Source of the DNA: Sulfuriferula multivorans
GTDB lineage: Bacteria; Pseudomonadota; Gammaproteobacteria; Burkholderiales; Sulfuriferulaceae
Reading direction: 5' to 3'
Length of the DNA stretch: 64,000 nucleotides
Assembly (NCBI RefSeq): GCF_003851125.1
Contig: NZ_BGOW01000015.1
Span: 149,742 to 213,741, forward strand
Part shown: one piece after another, positions 9,956 to 18,474 of the stretch
Layout: the number at the start of each line of letters is the position of its first letter
How positions within the stretch are numbered: position 1 is the first letter of the stretch
The notes under the pieces: model-generated
Told to the model about the DNA's origin: nothing
Seen by the model: the letters and a program-made list of their open reading frames with translations, nothing else
Database searches by the model: none
Program-made: the position numbers and the translations under genes

Positions 9956-10366
9956 TCAGGAGGCGGATGGCTCGCCTCCCTCGTCAGGTTTGTTTTCCTT
10001 GAAAAACTTGCCGAAATAGAAATCGCGCCGATTCAGCGCCTCCAGTTCTTCGGCGCGGGCAGTGAGGCCCGCACGCATGATTTCCACCAGATATTGCCCC
10101 TGTTCGGCGTCCAGAATATGGATTTCATTAATCAGGTCCTCGTCCACATCCACGAAATGCGCGGCAAACCCCTCGGGCGCCTGCACATGCAGCAACCAGG
10201 ACTTGCAATCCGGGTCTTCCGCATCCACCGGGCTCATGCTGATTTTGCCCAGCCAGGCCATACGCGCGGCCTGGTTGAAATAGCGTATATCGAGCTTCTT
10301 GCCCTTCTTGTACTTGTTCAGTTCGTTTTTTAACGAACCCACATCGGTGACTTTAATCGATTTCAT
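9956..10366 (-). CDS. Hypothetical protein upstream of the lipoate-ligase-like gene
   Basis: A 136-residue soluble protein, lysine-rich at the start (NELNKYKKGKKLD) and acidic in the middle (VDVDEDLINEIHILD). It has no signal peptide, membrane segment or recognised domain. It lies at the head of a probable three-gene unit: its stop codon (9956-9958) falls within the in-frame upstream extension of the lplA-like gene, so the two are likely translationally coupled. Confidence 0.6.
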   Translation of the reverse strand: MKSIKVTDVGSLKNELNKYKKGKKLDIRYFNQAARMAWLGKISMSPVDAEDPDCKSWLLHVQAPEGFAAHFVDVDEDLINEIHILDAEQGQYLVEIMRAGLTARAEELEALNRRDFYFGKFFKENKPDEGGEPSAS

Positions 10367-10425
10367 GGCTGATCTTTCCTGATTTTCGAACTTTAGAGTG
10401 TGACGAATTTGGCGTCGCCCTGCAA

Positions 10426-10449
10426 CAAAAAGCCCCGCCGCAGCGGGGC
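10426..10449 (-). terminator. Intrinsic terminator after the secreted protein gene
   Basis: A 7-bp GC-only stem GCCCCGC / GCGGGGC with loop CGCA, followed on the minus strand by five T. It lies just downstream of the gene at 10466. Confidence 0.85.
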
Positions 10450-10465
10450 AATGGATAGTGCTATT

Positions 10466-11353
10466 TTAATGTTCAGGAGTTGTTCCCGCCACCCTGCCCA
10501 TGGTCGCGCGGATTTCGTCCGGAATCTCGACGATACGCGTGAAATGCCCCATGCTCAGATTCGGCCAGCCCAGTGCAATACGATAACGAGCATAGAGGGA
10601 ATACACTTTGTTACCCACAATATAGATTTCATAGGGAAGGCCGGCAATGTAATCCGCACCGCCGACTGTGTATACCCAGCGACCATCGCCCGTTTTGTCG
10701 TCATTCATGGCAACACCAAATACGGCGATTTTTTTATCCGCCATGACCACCTCATACACCTCGGCAGTATGATTAACGCCTTTGGCCAGATTGTCGCGCA
10801 CTGTCGTCACGGCAGCATTGAAATCAGGCAATGTATTGAGTTCGTTCTTGTCCGAATCGAAACGCTCCATGCCTGGCATATAGCGATACTCGGGCAGAAA
10901 TGCAGCGCGTTCGTCGCCGCCAAACCCGGCACCCACGCCCAGCGCCTGCGCCAATCTTTCCTGCACGGCTTTGACAGCCGCCTGCTCGCGAACAAAGTTG
11001 TTGCGGAAAAAAGCGCGGTACCAGTAGTCCGGATTCATGTAGGAAACCGTGCCATCGCTCTGCACGCCAATGCGTATCCCGGCCCCGACTATATTGCTGC
11101 CACCGATACGGTGGATGGCATCCAGAATACCCTTGTCGCTGACCACCAGCACGGCATACTGCGGCATGCCTTGTATCTGATATTTGCCCAGCGTGGTCAA
11201 CCCGGCAGCCCCGGTTTTTTTCTCGACCGCCGCCAGCACCTGCGCCACGTCGCCGGCCGCCACCCGATCTGCGGAAATGTAGGGCGCCACCGCCAGCGCC
11301 CACGGCGACCATAACAAGAACAACAACACTCCCAATGCACGTTTCATTGCCAT
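10466..11353 (-). CDS. Secreted hypothetical protein
   Basis: About 295 residues with a clear Sec signal peptide (MKRALGVLLFLLWSPWALA). The mature part has no motif I recognise; two stretches, YAVLVVSDKGILDAIHRIGG and the C-terminal YEIYIVGNKVYSLYARYRIA, look like beta-rich domain cores. An in-frame GTG (11356) and two ATGs (11353, 11347) lie within nine bases of one another and none has a good ribosome binding site, so the start is uncertain. Flanking terminators on both sides make it monocistronic. The product is probably periplasmic. Confidence 0.65.
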   Translation of the reverse strand: MAMKRALGVLLFLLWSPWALAVAPYISADRVAAGDVAQVLAAVEKKTGAAGLTTLGKYQIQGMPQYAVLVVSDKGILDAIHRIGGSNIVGAGIRIGVQSDGTVSYMNPDYWYRAFFRNNFVREQAAVKAVQERLAQALGVGAGFGGDERAAFLPEYRYMPGMERFDSDKNELNTLPDFNAAVTTVRDNLAKGVNHTAEVYEVVMADKKIAVFGVAMNDDKTGDGRWVYTVGGADYIAGLPYEIYIVGNKVYSLYARYRIALGWPNLSMGHFTRIVEIPDEIRATMGRVAGTTPEH

Positions 11354-11375
11354 CACACTGCTGTTTTAACCGGGT

Positions 11376-11412
11376 AAAAAACAAAAAGGCCGAGGGGATT
11401 AACCCTCAGCCT
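11376..11412 (-). terminator. Intrinsic terminator of the FadL-type gene
   Basis: On the minus strand AGGCTGAGGG pairs with CCCTCGGCCT (one G-T pair) around a short loop and is followed by TTTTTGTTTTTT. It lies about 40 bases beyond the porin stop codon. Confidence 0.88.
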
Positions 11413-11454
11413 GATTGTACTGCTTTTGAAACAGACTAACTCAGATCAGCTTGC

Positions 11455-12744
11455 TTACATCTTCCAGGCGTAAGCGATGCCAATCGAATTTTGGTACATT
11501 TTGATGGTTTCAGTGCCGCCCATGACGAGTGACGGGCCGGATACCGAGTTCTCAAACGCATGCATGTAAGACACCGTCAGTTCATCACCTGAATTGGTCA
11601 GGTAAGTCACACCCAAGGTAGCGTGATCCTTGACCACACCCGGAGCGATGATGTTGAAGGTCACATCACTCGCCTGGATTGGGTTGTCACCATGGTTGTA
11701 ACCCGCACGCAGCGTCCACTGTTTGTTGTATTGATACGCCGCACCCAGCTTCCAGACGTCCACATCCTGCCAGCCAAAGCCGGGGCCATTGGACGCGCCC
11801 AGTGCATTGCCAAGAAGAAGATTCTTGCCGGGATTGGCAATGGAATTCACGCCGCTATAATTGATACGCTGATAGTCCAGCGCCAGGGTCAATTCAGGCG
11901 TGGCCTGGAAAGCAATACCCAGATTGTAGTTCTCCGGCAGGTCAAACCCACCCTGATCGGCGAACAGGCCCTTGTACCGATCGAATTTCTGCATGTTCAT
12001 TTTCGTGGCATACGCAGCACCAATAGTGATCGTTGGCGTGATTTTTCCCATATATCCAACACGCAGACCGTAGCCAAAGGCATGGTCATAACCTCTATTG
12101 GTAACGTCCCCCTTACTGCTTGAATAAGGGATGAATGCTTGCAGACCATCGGCCTTGAAGGTCTGGTAACCAATCAAAGGTGAAATACCAATGGAGTGGT
12201 TGGGAGCAATCTTGAACGCCACGGTAGGGGCAACGATCAACTGCATCAGATCAACACCAAGTCGACCTTGGCCGCAAAGAGCATTGGAAGCTGGCGCGCC
12301 CGCGCCACAGTAATTTGCCGGGATCACTGCGCCTGCATAATCGGTATTCATACCACCGTTGCCATACACGGTCACGCCCAGCGACATATTGGGGTTGAGC
12401 ATTTTATTGTAGCCGAACTCAGGAACAGGAAAGTAATTGCTATCACTATCTTGAGAGAAATTACGGCCAGGATCTGGACCACCAAAAGAAGAATTAATGC
12501 GACTCGCCGAACGCTTGGGTGAAAACAGGCTCACGCCCAGATTAAGCTGGTCGCCCGCGAACACCATGCTGGCTGGGTTGTTGGCACCGCCGAATGCATC
12601 ATCTGCCATCGCTGTCGCTGCGCCGCCCATACCGTTGGCTTTCATGCCGTAACCGCTCGAGAAATAACCGTTGGTTGCCATGGCTGCGCCAGGCAGTGCA
12701 AAACCGGCAACGGCCATCAGGCCAATCAATTTTTTGAGTTTCAT
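11455..12744 (-). CDS. OmpP1/FadL family outer-membrane transporter
   Basis: A 429-residue beta-barrel porin for hydrophobic compounds. It has a signal peptide (MKLKKLIGLMAVAGFALPGAAMA), then the family's N-terminal plug NGYFSSGYGMKANGMGGA, and ends in a barrel-closing aromatic pattern (GIAYAWKM). GGAG lies nine bases before the ATG. The natural substrate cannot be read from the sequence. Fatty acids are the classical one, but its place beside the sulfur island raises the possibility of a role with hydrophobic sulfur; that is inference. It has its own terminator. Confidence 0.88.
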   Translation of the reverse strand: MKLKKLIGLMAVAGFALPGAAMATNGYFSSGYGMKANGMGGAATAMADDAFGGANNPASMVFAGDQLNLGVSLFSPKRSASRINSSFGGPDPGRNFSQDSDSNYFPVPEFGYNKMLNPNMSLGVTVYGNGGMNTDYAGAVIPANYCGAGAPASNALCGQGRLGVDLMQLIVAPTVAFKIAPNHSIGISPLIGYQTFKADGLQAFIPYSSSKGDVTNRGYDHAFGYGLRVGYMGKITPTITIGAAYATKMNMQKFDRYKGLFADQGGFDLPENYNLGIAFQATPELTLALDYQRINYSGVNSIANPGKNLLLGNALGASNGPGFGWQDVDVWKLGAAYQYNKQWTLRAGYNHGDNPIQASDVTFNIIAPGVVKDHATLGVTYLTNSGDELTVSYMHAFENSVSGPSLVMGGTETIKMYQNSIGIAYAWKM

Positions 12745-12886
12745 TTATGTAGTCTCCAAGGATTATTAAAATTAAGAACAACGCTGACATTTATTTATTA
12801 TGATTTTGACGAATAGTACACTTGTCACATTGACCTGCACAAGACCATTGCGTGGGCAATTCAGAGCGATGTTGCATTTCTGCAAC

Positions 12887-12920
12887 AAAAAAGTCGGGTG
12901 CCTAGGCACCCGACTTTTTT
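12887..12920 (-). terminator. Terminator of the lipoate assembly unit
   Basis: A perfect inverted repeat, AAAAAAGTCGGGTGCC then TAG then GCACCCGACTTTTTT, lies 17 bases beyond the stop of the radical SAM gene at 12937. It is symmetrical and could stop transcription from either side. The rest of the gap 12745-12936 is the FadL promoter region, in which I see no other feature. Confidence 0.92.
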
Positions 12921-12936
12921 GCTCAAGGCGGATTAC

Positions 12937-14073
12937 TTAAATCAGCCCGGCACCAATCTCTTCACCGGCCATCTGGCGCTTGACGATTTCCACGTCCTTG
13001 CGCGCCAGCGCGAACGGGAACGAGAGGATGTCGGAAGGACTGGAATCGCCATACGGGCGATTGCAGGCAGACACTTCTTCGTCGTCCTTGCCGGGACAGC
13101 CGGAAGTCTGGAACGGCTTGCCGGAATTCACCAGATCCGTCAGTTCGTCTTCCGGCACGCCAAAATCGATCACCTTGCCGTCCGCATCGAACAGCATTTT
13201 GCTGACGTGGCCGCCGGCGTAGTCAATGATGAAGCGCGCCAGTTGCACGCGGCGCCATTGGCCTTTGTCGCAAGCTGGCCAGTCTTCCATCATCGAGCCC
13301 TGCTCGGGGTAGAAGGCGAACATATGGTTGTGGCCGCCCATGTCCTTGATCTTCTGGCAGACTTCGAGAATCTCCTGCTCGGTCTCGCCCATGCCGCAAA
13401 TCAGGTGGGCACCGAATTTTTCCGGACCGAATATTTCCGCTGCCCATTCGATGGCTTGCCAGTATTTGCTGTAGCGGTGCGGGCTGTCCACGGTCTTGCC
13501 GCGGGTGCGTTCGAAAATCGCCGGGGTGACTGCGTCCAGCGCCACGGTAAAGATATCGGCACCCATCTTGTGCAGGCGCACTAGGTCGTCTTTTTCCATG
13601 GTGGTGGGATTGGACAGGATGGACACCGGAATATGCGGCAGCGCCTTCATCCATTTATCCAGCAGCACGAAGGTATCGGCATCGGAATTGGGATGGGTGA
13701 TCATGGAGATGCACATGCGCTGGAACTGGCCTTTGTCATTTCCCACTTTGACGCGCTCGATGACTTCGTCGTAACGTGCGGTGGGCCAGTCCACGCGGAT
13801 GAAGTTGCGATCCGCATAATCGCGCGACTCTTCACGATGCCGTGCCAGACCGCAATAAGTGCAGTTGGCGCGACAGCCTTCCGGATAAGTCACCAGAAGG
13901 TTCAGGCAGTTGGTGCAGGCGGTGCGGTGCATGTTGCCCGGCACCAGACCCAGCGTGATCGCAGCCGCGGTGCTCATTTGCACATACTCGGGCGAACGCA
14001 TGTCGGGGGTTTTGACATGGTAGTTGGGGCGATAAAACTGTACGACTTGAGGTTGATCCAGTACGGCGCTCAT
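12937..14073 (-). CDS. Radical SAM lipoyl synthase-type protein (LipS1/LipS2 pair, member A)
   Basis: A 378-residue radical SAM enzyme. The CX3CX2C motif that binds the SAM-cleaving cluster is visible as CRANCTYC near residues 68-75, preceded by ACTNCLNLL, two further cysteines that may help bind an auxiliary cluster. Family knowledge: sulfur oxidizers with sHdr encode paired radical SAM proteins LipS1 and LipS2 that insert the two sulfur atoms into octanoyl groups on LbpA. This one resembles biotin synthase-like proteins. I do not assign which of the two names applies. It is last in a four-gene unit and ends in a strong terminator. Confidence 0.85.
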   Translation of the reverse strand: MSAVLDQPQVVQFYRPNYHVKTPDMRSPEYVQMSTAAAITLGLVPGNMHRTACTNCLNLLVTYPEGCRANCTYCGLARHREESRDYADRNFIRVDWPTARYDEVIERVKVGNDKGQFQRMCISMITHPNSDADTFVLLDKWMKALPHIPVSILSNPTTMEKDDLVRLHKMGADIFTVALDAVTPAIFERTRGKTVDSPHRYSKYWQAIEWAAEIFGPEKFGAHLICGMGETEQEILEVCQKIKDMGGHNHMFAFYPEQGSMMEDWPACDKGQWRRVQLARFIIDYAGGHVSKMLFDADGKVIDFGVPEDELTDLVNSGKPFQTSGCPGKDDEEVSACNRPYGDSSPSDILSFPFALARKDVEIVKRQMAGEEIGAGLI

Positions 14074-14106
14074 GCGACTCTCCTTAAAAGCACGGTTTCC
14101 AATTAT

Positions 14107-15174
14107 TCAAGCAGCGAAATAGTCCGGGAAGGCAATCCAGCTCTTGCGGTGCAAGGGATCGGCGTGCGCTTCCTCGGTGTTCCAGAACTTGTCCAGCCAG
14201 CGGCGGCGTTCCGCTGCACGGCTTACCGCGACTTCGAACTGGTCGCGGATGTCTTCTTCAAAATCTTCCAGCGCGGCACGGTCGTTATGCTTCAACCATG
14301 CCACAGCAGCTTGTCCGGCGCGTTCGCCGGAGATCACCGCCGCCGCGATGCCCGCACCCGTGATCGGATGGGTGAGGCCGGCCGCATCGCCGGTAAACAA
14401 CACCTTGTCCACCACCAGATGCTCGCGCAGGCCACCCACTGGGATCGCGCCGCCGGTACGGTAGCTGATCTCGGCACCGACCAGGTCTTGCGCCATCAAT
14501 TGCTGATGCAACGCATCGAGCGGTGCCTTCATGTCGCCTGCGAAACGTTTTTCCAGCCCCAGCCCGAGATTCGCCAGCTTGCCCTTGGGAAACAGCCAGG
14601 CATAGCCACCAGGGTAGGCGGGCGAGAGCCAGATGTCGGTATCCACATAGGCGCGTTTCAGCGGCACGGTGTACTGGCGCGTGGTTACCACTTCCATCTC
14701 GGGCAATCCCAGCGCCTCTGCAACAGGAGAATGCGGGCCATCGGCGGCAATCAGCAGCTTGTAGCTGACGTCGATTTCGCCAGTCGACGTTTTGACTCGC
14801 GCCACGGATTGCGCGGCATCAAGCCTGGTCAGGCGGCTATCCAGCATGAGTTCCGCACCCTGCGTCGCGGCCTCGTGCGCCAGTGCCTGGTCGAATGCAG
14901 CGCGGTCTATCATCAGACCGGGGAAATCGGTCTCGGCCACGGTGCCAGAGGGCAGGTAGCTTTTCATGCCCTTGATGTGTTGTAACAGTACGCCGTCGGC
15001 CATGGCGTATTTTCCCATCGGCAACGGGATGAATTCCGCGCATTGCACCGGCAAGCCGATTTCATGGCGGCGATCCACACCCAGTACGCTTAACCCGCCA
15101 TGCGCCGCGGCTACAGCGGCAGCGGCACCGGCCGGGCCCAAACCAATAATCAGCACATCGACTTGGCGCATCAT
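14107..15174 (-). CDS. lipT: FAD-dependent oxidoreductase, geranylgeranyl reductase-like (LipT-type)
   Basis: A 355-residue flavoprotein. An N-terminal dinucleotide-binding fold (VLIIGLGPAGAAAAVAAA), the middle AADGPHSPVAEALG motif and the C-terminal FAD motif LFTGDAAGLTHPITGAGI mark the GGR/PHBH group. In sHdr-type gene clusters such a protein is encoded with LipS1, LipS2 and sLpl(AB) and is thought to deliver electrons to the radical SAM steps; that role is family knowledge and not visible here. Lipid reduction, as in true GGR, is the alternative. The start overlaps the end of the ligase gene by four bases. Confidence 0.8.
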   Translation of the reverse strand: MMRQVDVLIIGLGPAGAAAAVAAAHGGLSVLGVDRRHEIGLPVQCAEFIPLPMGKYAMADGVLLQHIKGMKSYLPSGTVAETDFPGLMIDRAAFDQALAHEAATQGAELMLDSRLTRLDAAQSVARVKTSTGEIDVSYKLLIAADGPHSPVAEALGLPEMEVVTTRQYTVPLKRAYVDTDIWLSPAYPGGYAWLFPKGKLANLGLGLEKRFAGDMKAPLDALHQQLMAQDLVGAEISYRTGGAIPVGGLREHLVVDKVLFTGDAAGLTHPITGAGIAAAVISGERAGQAAVAWLKHNDRAALEDFEEDIRDQFEVAVSRAAERRRWLDKFWNTEEAHADPLHRKSWIAFPDYFAA

Positions 15175-16244
15175 GCTGCAGCCTCGCTATTGGCCTGCGC
15201 CAGTGCTTCGTGCAGCACGCTGACAAAATCATCCGCCGTCAGGGTCAGCATATCGACTGAGCGCGTGGCAAAAAACTGTTTCACGTTAAGCGCCAACTGT
15301 TCGGCAAGCGTGTCGCGCAGGGCGGCCTCCAGGTCAGCAAGCGTACGGCTCGGGCTGATGAATACATCGCCGGAAAACCACACCTGCTTGATGCGGCTCT
15401 GAGTACGGTCAAACGCCACACTGGCACGCAACAGACCACCGGAGAACTTGCGTACAGCATTCAGCGTGGGTTGGTCGACTGCTGGTCGAGCGAGCAGGTT
15501 GATCCAGTCTGGATGATCGATTTCAGCCAGTGCGTCGTTATAAAGCGCCTCTTCATGCGAGGTAAGCAATGCAGGGGTGAATTCCACATCAAATTCTTCA
15601 GAAAACGCATTCGCCAGTGCAGACTGGACCTGCGCCATCGGCGGCACCCGATCCAACAAATCTGCAAGGTTGGCCACGCGCTCACGCGCCGAGGCGATGG
15701 CTTTGTCAGAAAGTTTTTCCGCAGGAATTTTGAGCACGCGCAGCATTTTTTCCACATCGAATTCGATCAGCAGCGTGCCTTGGTACATCAAGGCATCGCC
15801 GTCAAACGCCCCACCGGTGCCGGATATTTTACGTCCGTCCACTTCGATATCGTTGCGCGGGCGGAATTTGGCATCCACACCCAGCGTCGAGATTCCACGT
15901 GCGGCCGCTTCACAGATACGGCGCGAGATTTCGGTCATGTCTGCCGTGCCCAGTTCATGCTTGTGCAGGTACAGCTCCCACCCTATCTGGGTGGTGTCGA
16001 AATAGATTGCGCCACCGCCGGTAATACGGCGCTGGATGGTGACGCCGTGTTCGCGGCAATAGTCCAGATTGAGTTCCTGCTCGGCACTCTGGTGATAACC
16101 CAACAGCGCGCACGGCTCAAAACGCAAAAAACGCAGTGTGCTGAGGCTGGCATTTTGCTGGCGCGCTTCCAGCAAAGCCCGATTCAACGCTATATTTTGC
16201 GCTGCGGGTCGCAGGCCGGTATCGAGTAAACGCCAGGTGGTCAC
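15171..16244 (-). CDS. slpl(AB): Lipoate:protein ligase sLpl(AB)
   Basis: A 357-residue fusion of the LplA catalytic domain with the LplB-type accessory domain. RRITGGGAIYFD is the substrate loop, and DGRKISGTGG contains the catalytic lysine. The C-terminal third (from LNAVRKFSGGLLRASVAFD) is the accessory part. In sulfur oxidizers this specialised ligase attaches octanoate or lipoate to LbpA rather than to the usual 2-oxoacid dehydrogenase proteins. It is flanked by both LipS-type genes and the LipT-like gene, which strongly supports that role. Confidence 0.88.
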   Translation of the reverse strand: MTTWRLLDTGLRPAAQNIALNRALLEARQQNASLSTLRFLRFEPCALLGYHQSAEQELNLDYCREHGVTIQRRITGGGAIYFDTTQIGWELYLHKHELGTADMTEISRRICEAAARGISTLGVDAKFRPRNDIEVDGRKISGTGGAFDGDALMYQGTLLIEFDVEKMLRVLKIPAEKLSDKAIASARERVANLADLLDRVPPMAQVQSALANAFSEEFDVEFTPALLTSHEEALYNDALAEIDHPDWINLLARPAVDQPTLNAVRKFSGGLLRASVAFDRTQSRIKQVWFSGDVFISPSRTLADLEAALRDTLAEQLALNVKQFFATRSVDMLTLTADDFVSVLHEALAQANSEAAA

Positions 16245-16258
16245 GTCATTAATCCTGT

Positions 16259-17437
16259 TCAGCTACAGCAGCCGCCCACGGCTTCGGGCTGGCCAGCCAT
16301 CACTACCTTGATGCCGCCGAGCGAACCGGCCGCAGCAAAAGTAGGGCGCTTCATGCGCTCGTGTTCGATGACTTTCTGGATGTCTACTTGCAGACCGGCG
16401 TCTGCGGTTTCAATCGCCATCACTTCATCGCCAATTGCGATGGAGCAACACGCCGGGGTGACACGCACATCGCGTTCCAGACGCACGGCAAGTTCCACCA
16501 TGCCATCCGATGGATGCGCCAGACCATTGAGGCCGGCCATTACGGCGTAGCTGTCGATCTCCACCTTGGTACGGCCGGGCGGGCGGGCACAGCCGAGCAG
16601 CAAAGGCACATCCGGCAGCGCGGCGCGGGCATCCATGAAGAAACGTCCGACTTCGCGGCTATCCGGGGTAACGAAGGGGCGATTTTCCGGTGCATAAAAC
16701 GGCATCACCACCACTAGCACGACCGCCTGGGGTTGATGACGCTGGATGATTTCCAGCGCATTCCATTCGCCCAGCAGGTGCCCGTAATGCAGGCCTATCA
16801 CGATGTGCGGTACGACCTTGAGCTTGGTCGAAACCAGGTATTCGAGGGTTTTCTCGAAGTCATCCACGCTACGGCGCAAATGATAGACCTGGGTGATCGT
16901 ATCCTGCGAGCCAATCACGTCCATCATTGCCGCATCGATACCGCTGTCTTCCATGCGCCGCGCGATATCCATATCCACCAGTGCGGTATGCATGGCAATC
17001 TTGAATTCCGGGAAGCTATCCTTGATGCGTCGAATGGTTGCGTAGTAGTCGTCGTATTCGACTTCATTGCGGTGGTTGGAGCCGCCGGTTAACAGCATGC
17101 CCTGAGCGCCGCCATTGATCTGCTCGTTGACCACACGCCATAAATCTTCCGGGCTGCGCGCAGCAATCATCGGCTCCAGAATTTTGGCCTTGCAATGGTC
17201 GCATTGCAATTTGCAATCGCCCCCGGTAATGGATACCGCAGGCCAGGCACTTTTTCCGCAACCGGCAATTTCCGAACTGGCAAACGCCTTGAAGGTCGGC
17301 GTGTAAAAATTCACGCGCCCAACACCTTCACCGCGCACCTGCGCATATCTTTGCTGCATTTGCCCGACCAGGGTGGCATCCAGTTCGATGCCATCCAGCG
17401 GCTCAACACGTTCAACGACTTCCAGCCAATCACTCAT
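16259..17437 (-). CDS. Radical SAM lipoyl synthase-type protein (LipS1/LipS2 pair, member B)
   Basis: A 392-residue radical SAM enzyme, the first gene of the lipoate unit. The CX3CX2C motif is CKLQCDHC near residues 74-81, followed by GMLLTGGSNHRNEV, typical of the radical SAM barrel. Two cysteine pairs near the C-terminus (VTPACCSIAIG and the terminal GGCCS) are extra candidate ligands or sulfur carriers. It is only distantly similar to the protein at 12937, as expected for LipS1 versus LipS2. It is separated by 14 bases from sLpl(AB) and is presumably co-transcribed with it. Confidence 0.85.
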   Translation of the reverse strand: MSDWLEVVERVEPLDGIELDATLVGQMQQRYAQVRGEGVGRVNFYTPTFKAFASSEIAGCGKSAWPAVSITGGDCKLQCDHCKAKILEPMIAARSPEDLWRVVNEQINGGAQGMLLTGGSNHRNEVEYDDYYATIRRIKDSFPEFKIAMHTALVDMDIARRMEDSGIDAAMMDVIGSQDTITQVYHLRRSVDDFEKTLEYLVSTKLKVVPHIVIGLHYGHLLGEWNALEIIQRHQPQAVVLVVVMPFYAPENRPFVTPDSREVGRFFMDARAALPDVPLLLGCARPPGRTKVEIDSYAVMAGLNGLAHPSDGMVELAVRLERDVRVTPACCSIAIGDEVMAIETADAGLQVDIQKVIEHERMKRPTFAAAGSLGGIKVVMAGQPEAVGGCCS

Positions 17438-17489
17438 TAGTGTTTACCTGAAACCCCAATTAGCATAGGGTTTTAATCCTTACAGAAAA

Positions 17490-17520
17490 CAATAGGGGCG
17501 ATTAGACATCGCCCCTATTG
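17490..17520 (-). terminator. Terminator after lbpA (first copy)
   Basis: A 13-bp perfect stem CAATAGGGGCGAT / ATCGCCCCTATTG with loop TAGAC, followed on the minus strand by TTTTC. It separates the LbpA genes from the lipoate assembly unit. Confidence 0.9.
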
Positions 17521-17538
17521 AATCAAATACGACTGCGT

Positions 17539-17976
17539 TTAGCAGCCGCCGAAACCGTCAGCGCCCATCTTGGTTTCGAACGCGCCCGCCACTGCACCGC
17601 CGGTAATCAGCGCACCCGAATCAGCATCCCAGTTGCTGGGCTTCATTTTTACCAGCCAGCCACTACCGTAAGGGTCAGCGTTGATGGTGCCGGGTTTACC
17701 GGCTACATCAGGATTGGTAGCAAGGATTTCGCCGGTCACCGGAGCTTTCACCGGACCAACCCATTTGCCGGATTCAACCGTGCAAACCGATTTGTTCTGT
17801 TCGATTTCCTTACCTACTTTTTTCGGGGTATACGAAACGATCTCGCCCGCCAGTGAACAAGCGTAGGCTGTCATGCCAATGGTCAGTGTGCCGTCTGCTT
17901 CGCGGCGTGCCCATACGTTGTTGTCAACGTTGTAGAAAAGATCGTCAGGTAGATTACAACCACGTACTGTTGCCAT
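17539..17976 (-). CDS. lbpA: Lipoate-binding protein LbpA (copy 1)
   Basis: A 145-residue GcvH-like carrier. The lipoylation site is K71 in the motif VESGKWVGPVKAPV. In sHdr organisms LbpA carries lipoate that cycles during sulfur oxidation and does not serve glycine cleavage. Two ATGs lie six bases apart; the second (17976) is chosen because GGAG lies eight bases before it and only two before the first. The C-terminus ends GADGFGGC, with a terminal cysteine. A second LbpA is encoded at 18474. Confidence 0.93.
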   Translation of the reverse strand: MATVRGCNLPDDLFYNVDNNVWARREADGTLTIGMTAYACSLAGEIVSYTPKKVGKEIEQNKSVCTVESGKWVGPVKAPVTGEILATNPDVAGKPGTINADPYGSGWLVKMKPSNWDADSGALITGGAVAGAFETKMGADGFGGC

Positions 17977-18078
17977 GCTCATTTCTCCTCAGAATGAAAT
18001 TCAATCAAACATTTAGTGCCTGCATATTTTGCAGGCGGTTCCGCAAGATTTAAGCGAAATCTAGCTCACAGCGCCAAA

Positions 18079-18474
18079 TCAGAAATACATGGATTTGTCG
18101 CTGCTCAAAATCAAATCGGCAAGCGCGCCTGCATTGGATACTTCATCAATCTCTGCAATGAGATCGCCAACATCAAGATCGTAACCAGGCATCGCCGGCT
18201 TGCATAAATGCAATTTTACTCCAGCCGCTTTCGCATCGCGAATAAATTCAAGAATGGTTTTACCATCTTTCATTGCCGCCAGATTTTCAGCCACGCCTTT
18301 TTTGGCCAGCATGACGCCTTCCATGGTAAAAAAGATGTGCACATCTGAATCCATCGAAGCAAGTATAGATCCGATATAAAATGGCGTGGCACAGCGGTGC
18401 GGAGTAGACGGGCCACTGGTCATGACGATAACAACGGATTTTTCTTCGTTGTCCAGATAATGGTGGTCCGCCAT
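18079..18474 (-). CDS. DsrE family sulfur carrier between two LbpA genes
   Basis: A 131-residue DsrE/F-fold protein. KSVVIVMTSGP is the first strand, and the cysteines are C28 (PHRCATPF) and C91 (LHLCKPAMPG). Members of this fold carry sulfur as a persulfide on a conserved cysteine; C91 lies where the conserved DsrE cysteine is expected. It differs from the DsrE3A-type protein at 25034. Its first base is the last base of the lbpA stop codon, so translation is coupled. The position suggests that it hands sulfur to, or receives it from, LbpA; this is inference. Confidence 0.82.
   Translation of the reverse strand: MADHHYLDNEEKSVVIVMTSGPSTPHRCATPFYIGSILASMDSDVHIFFTMEGVMLAKKGVAENLAAMKDGKTILEFIRDAKAAGVKLHLCKPAMPGYDLDVGDLIAEIDEVSNAGALADLILSSDKSMYF

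Noticed and set aside
13633..14985. 450-codon open frame on the plus strand
   Set aside because: Spans the complement of two well-supported genes (radical SAM protein and LipT-like flavoprotein) and their gap.
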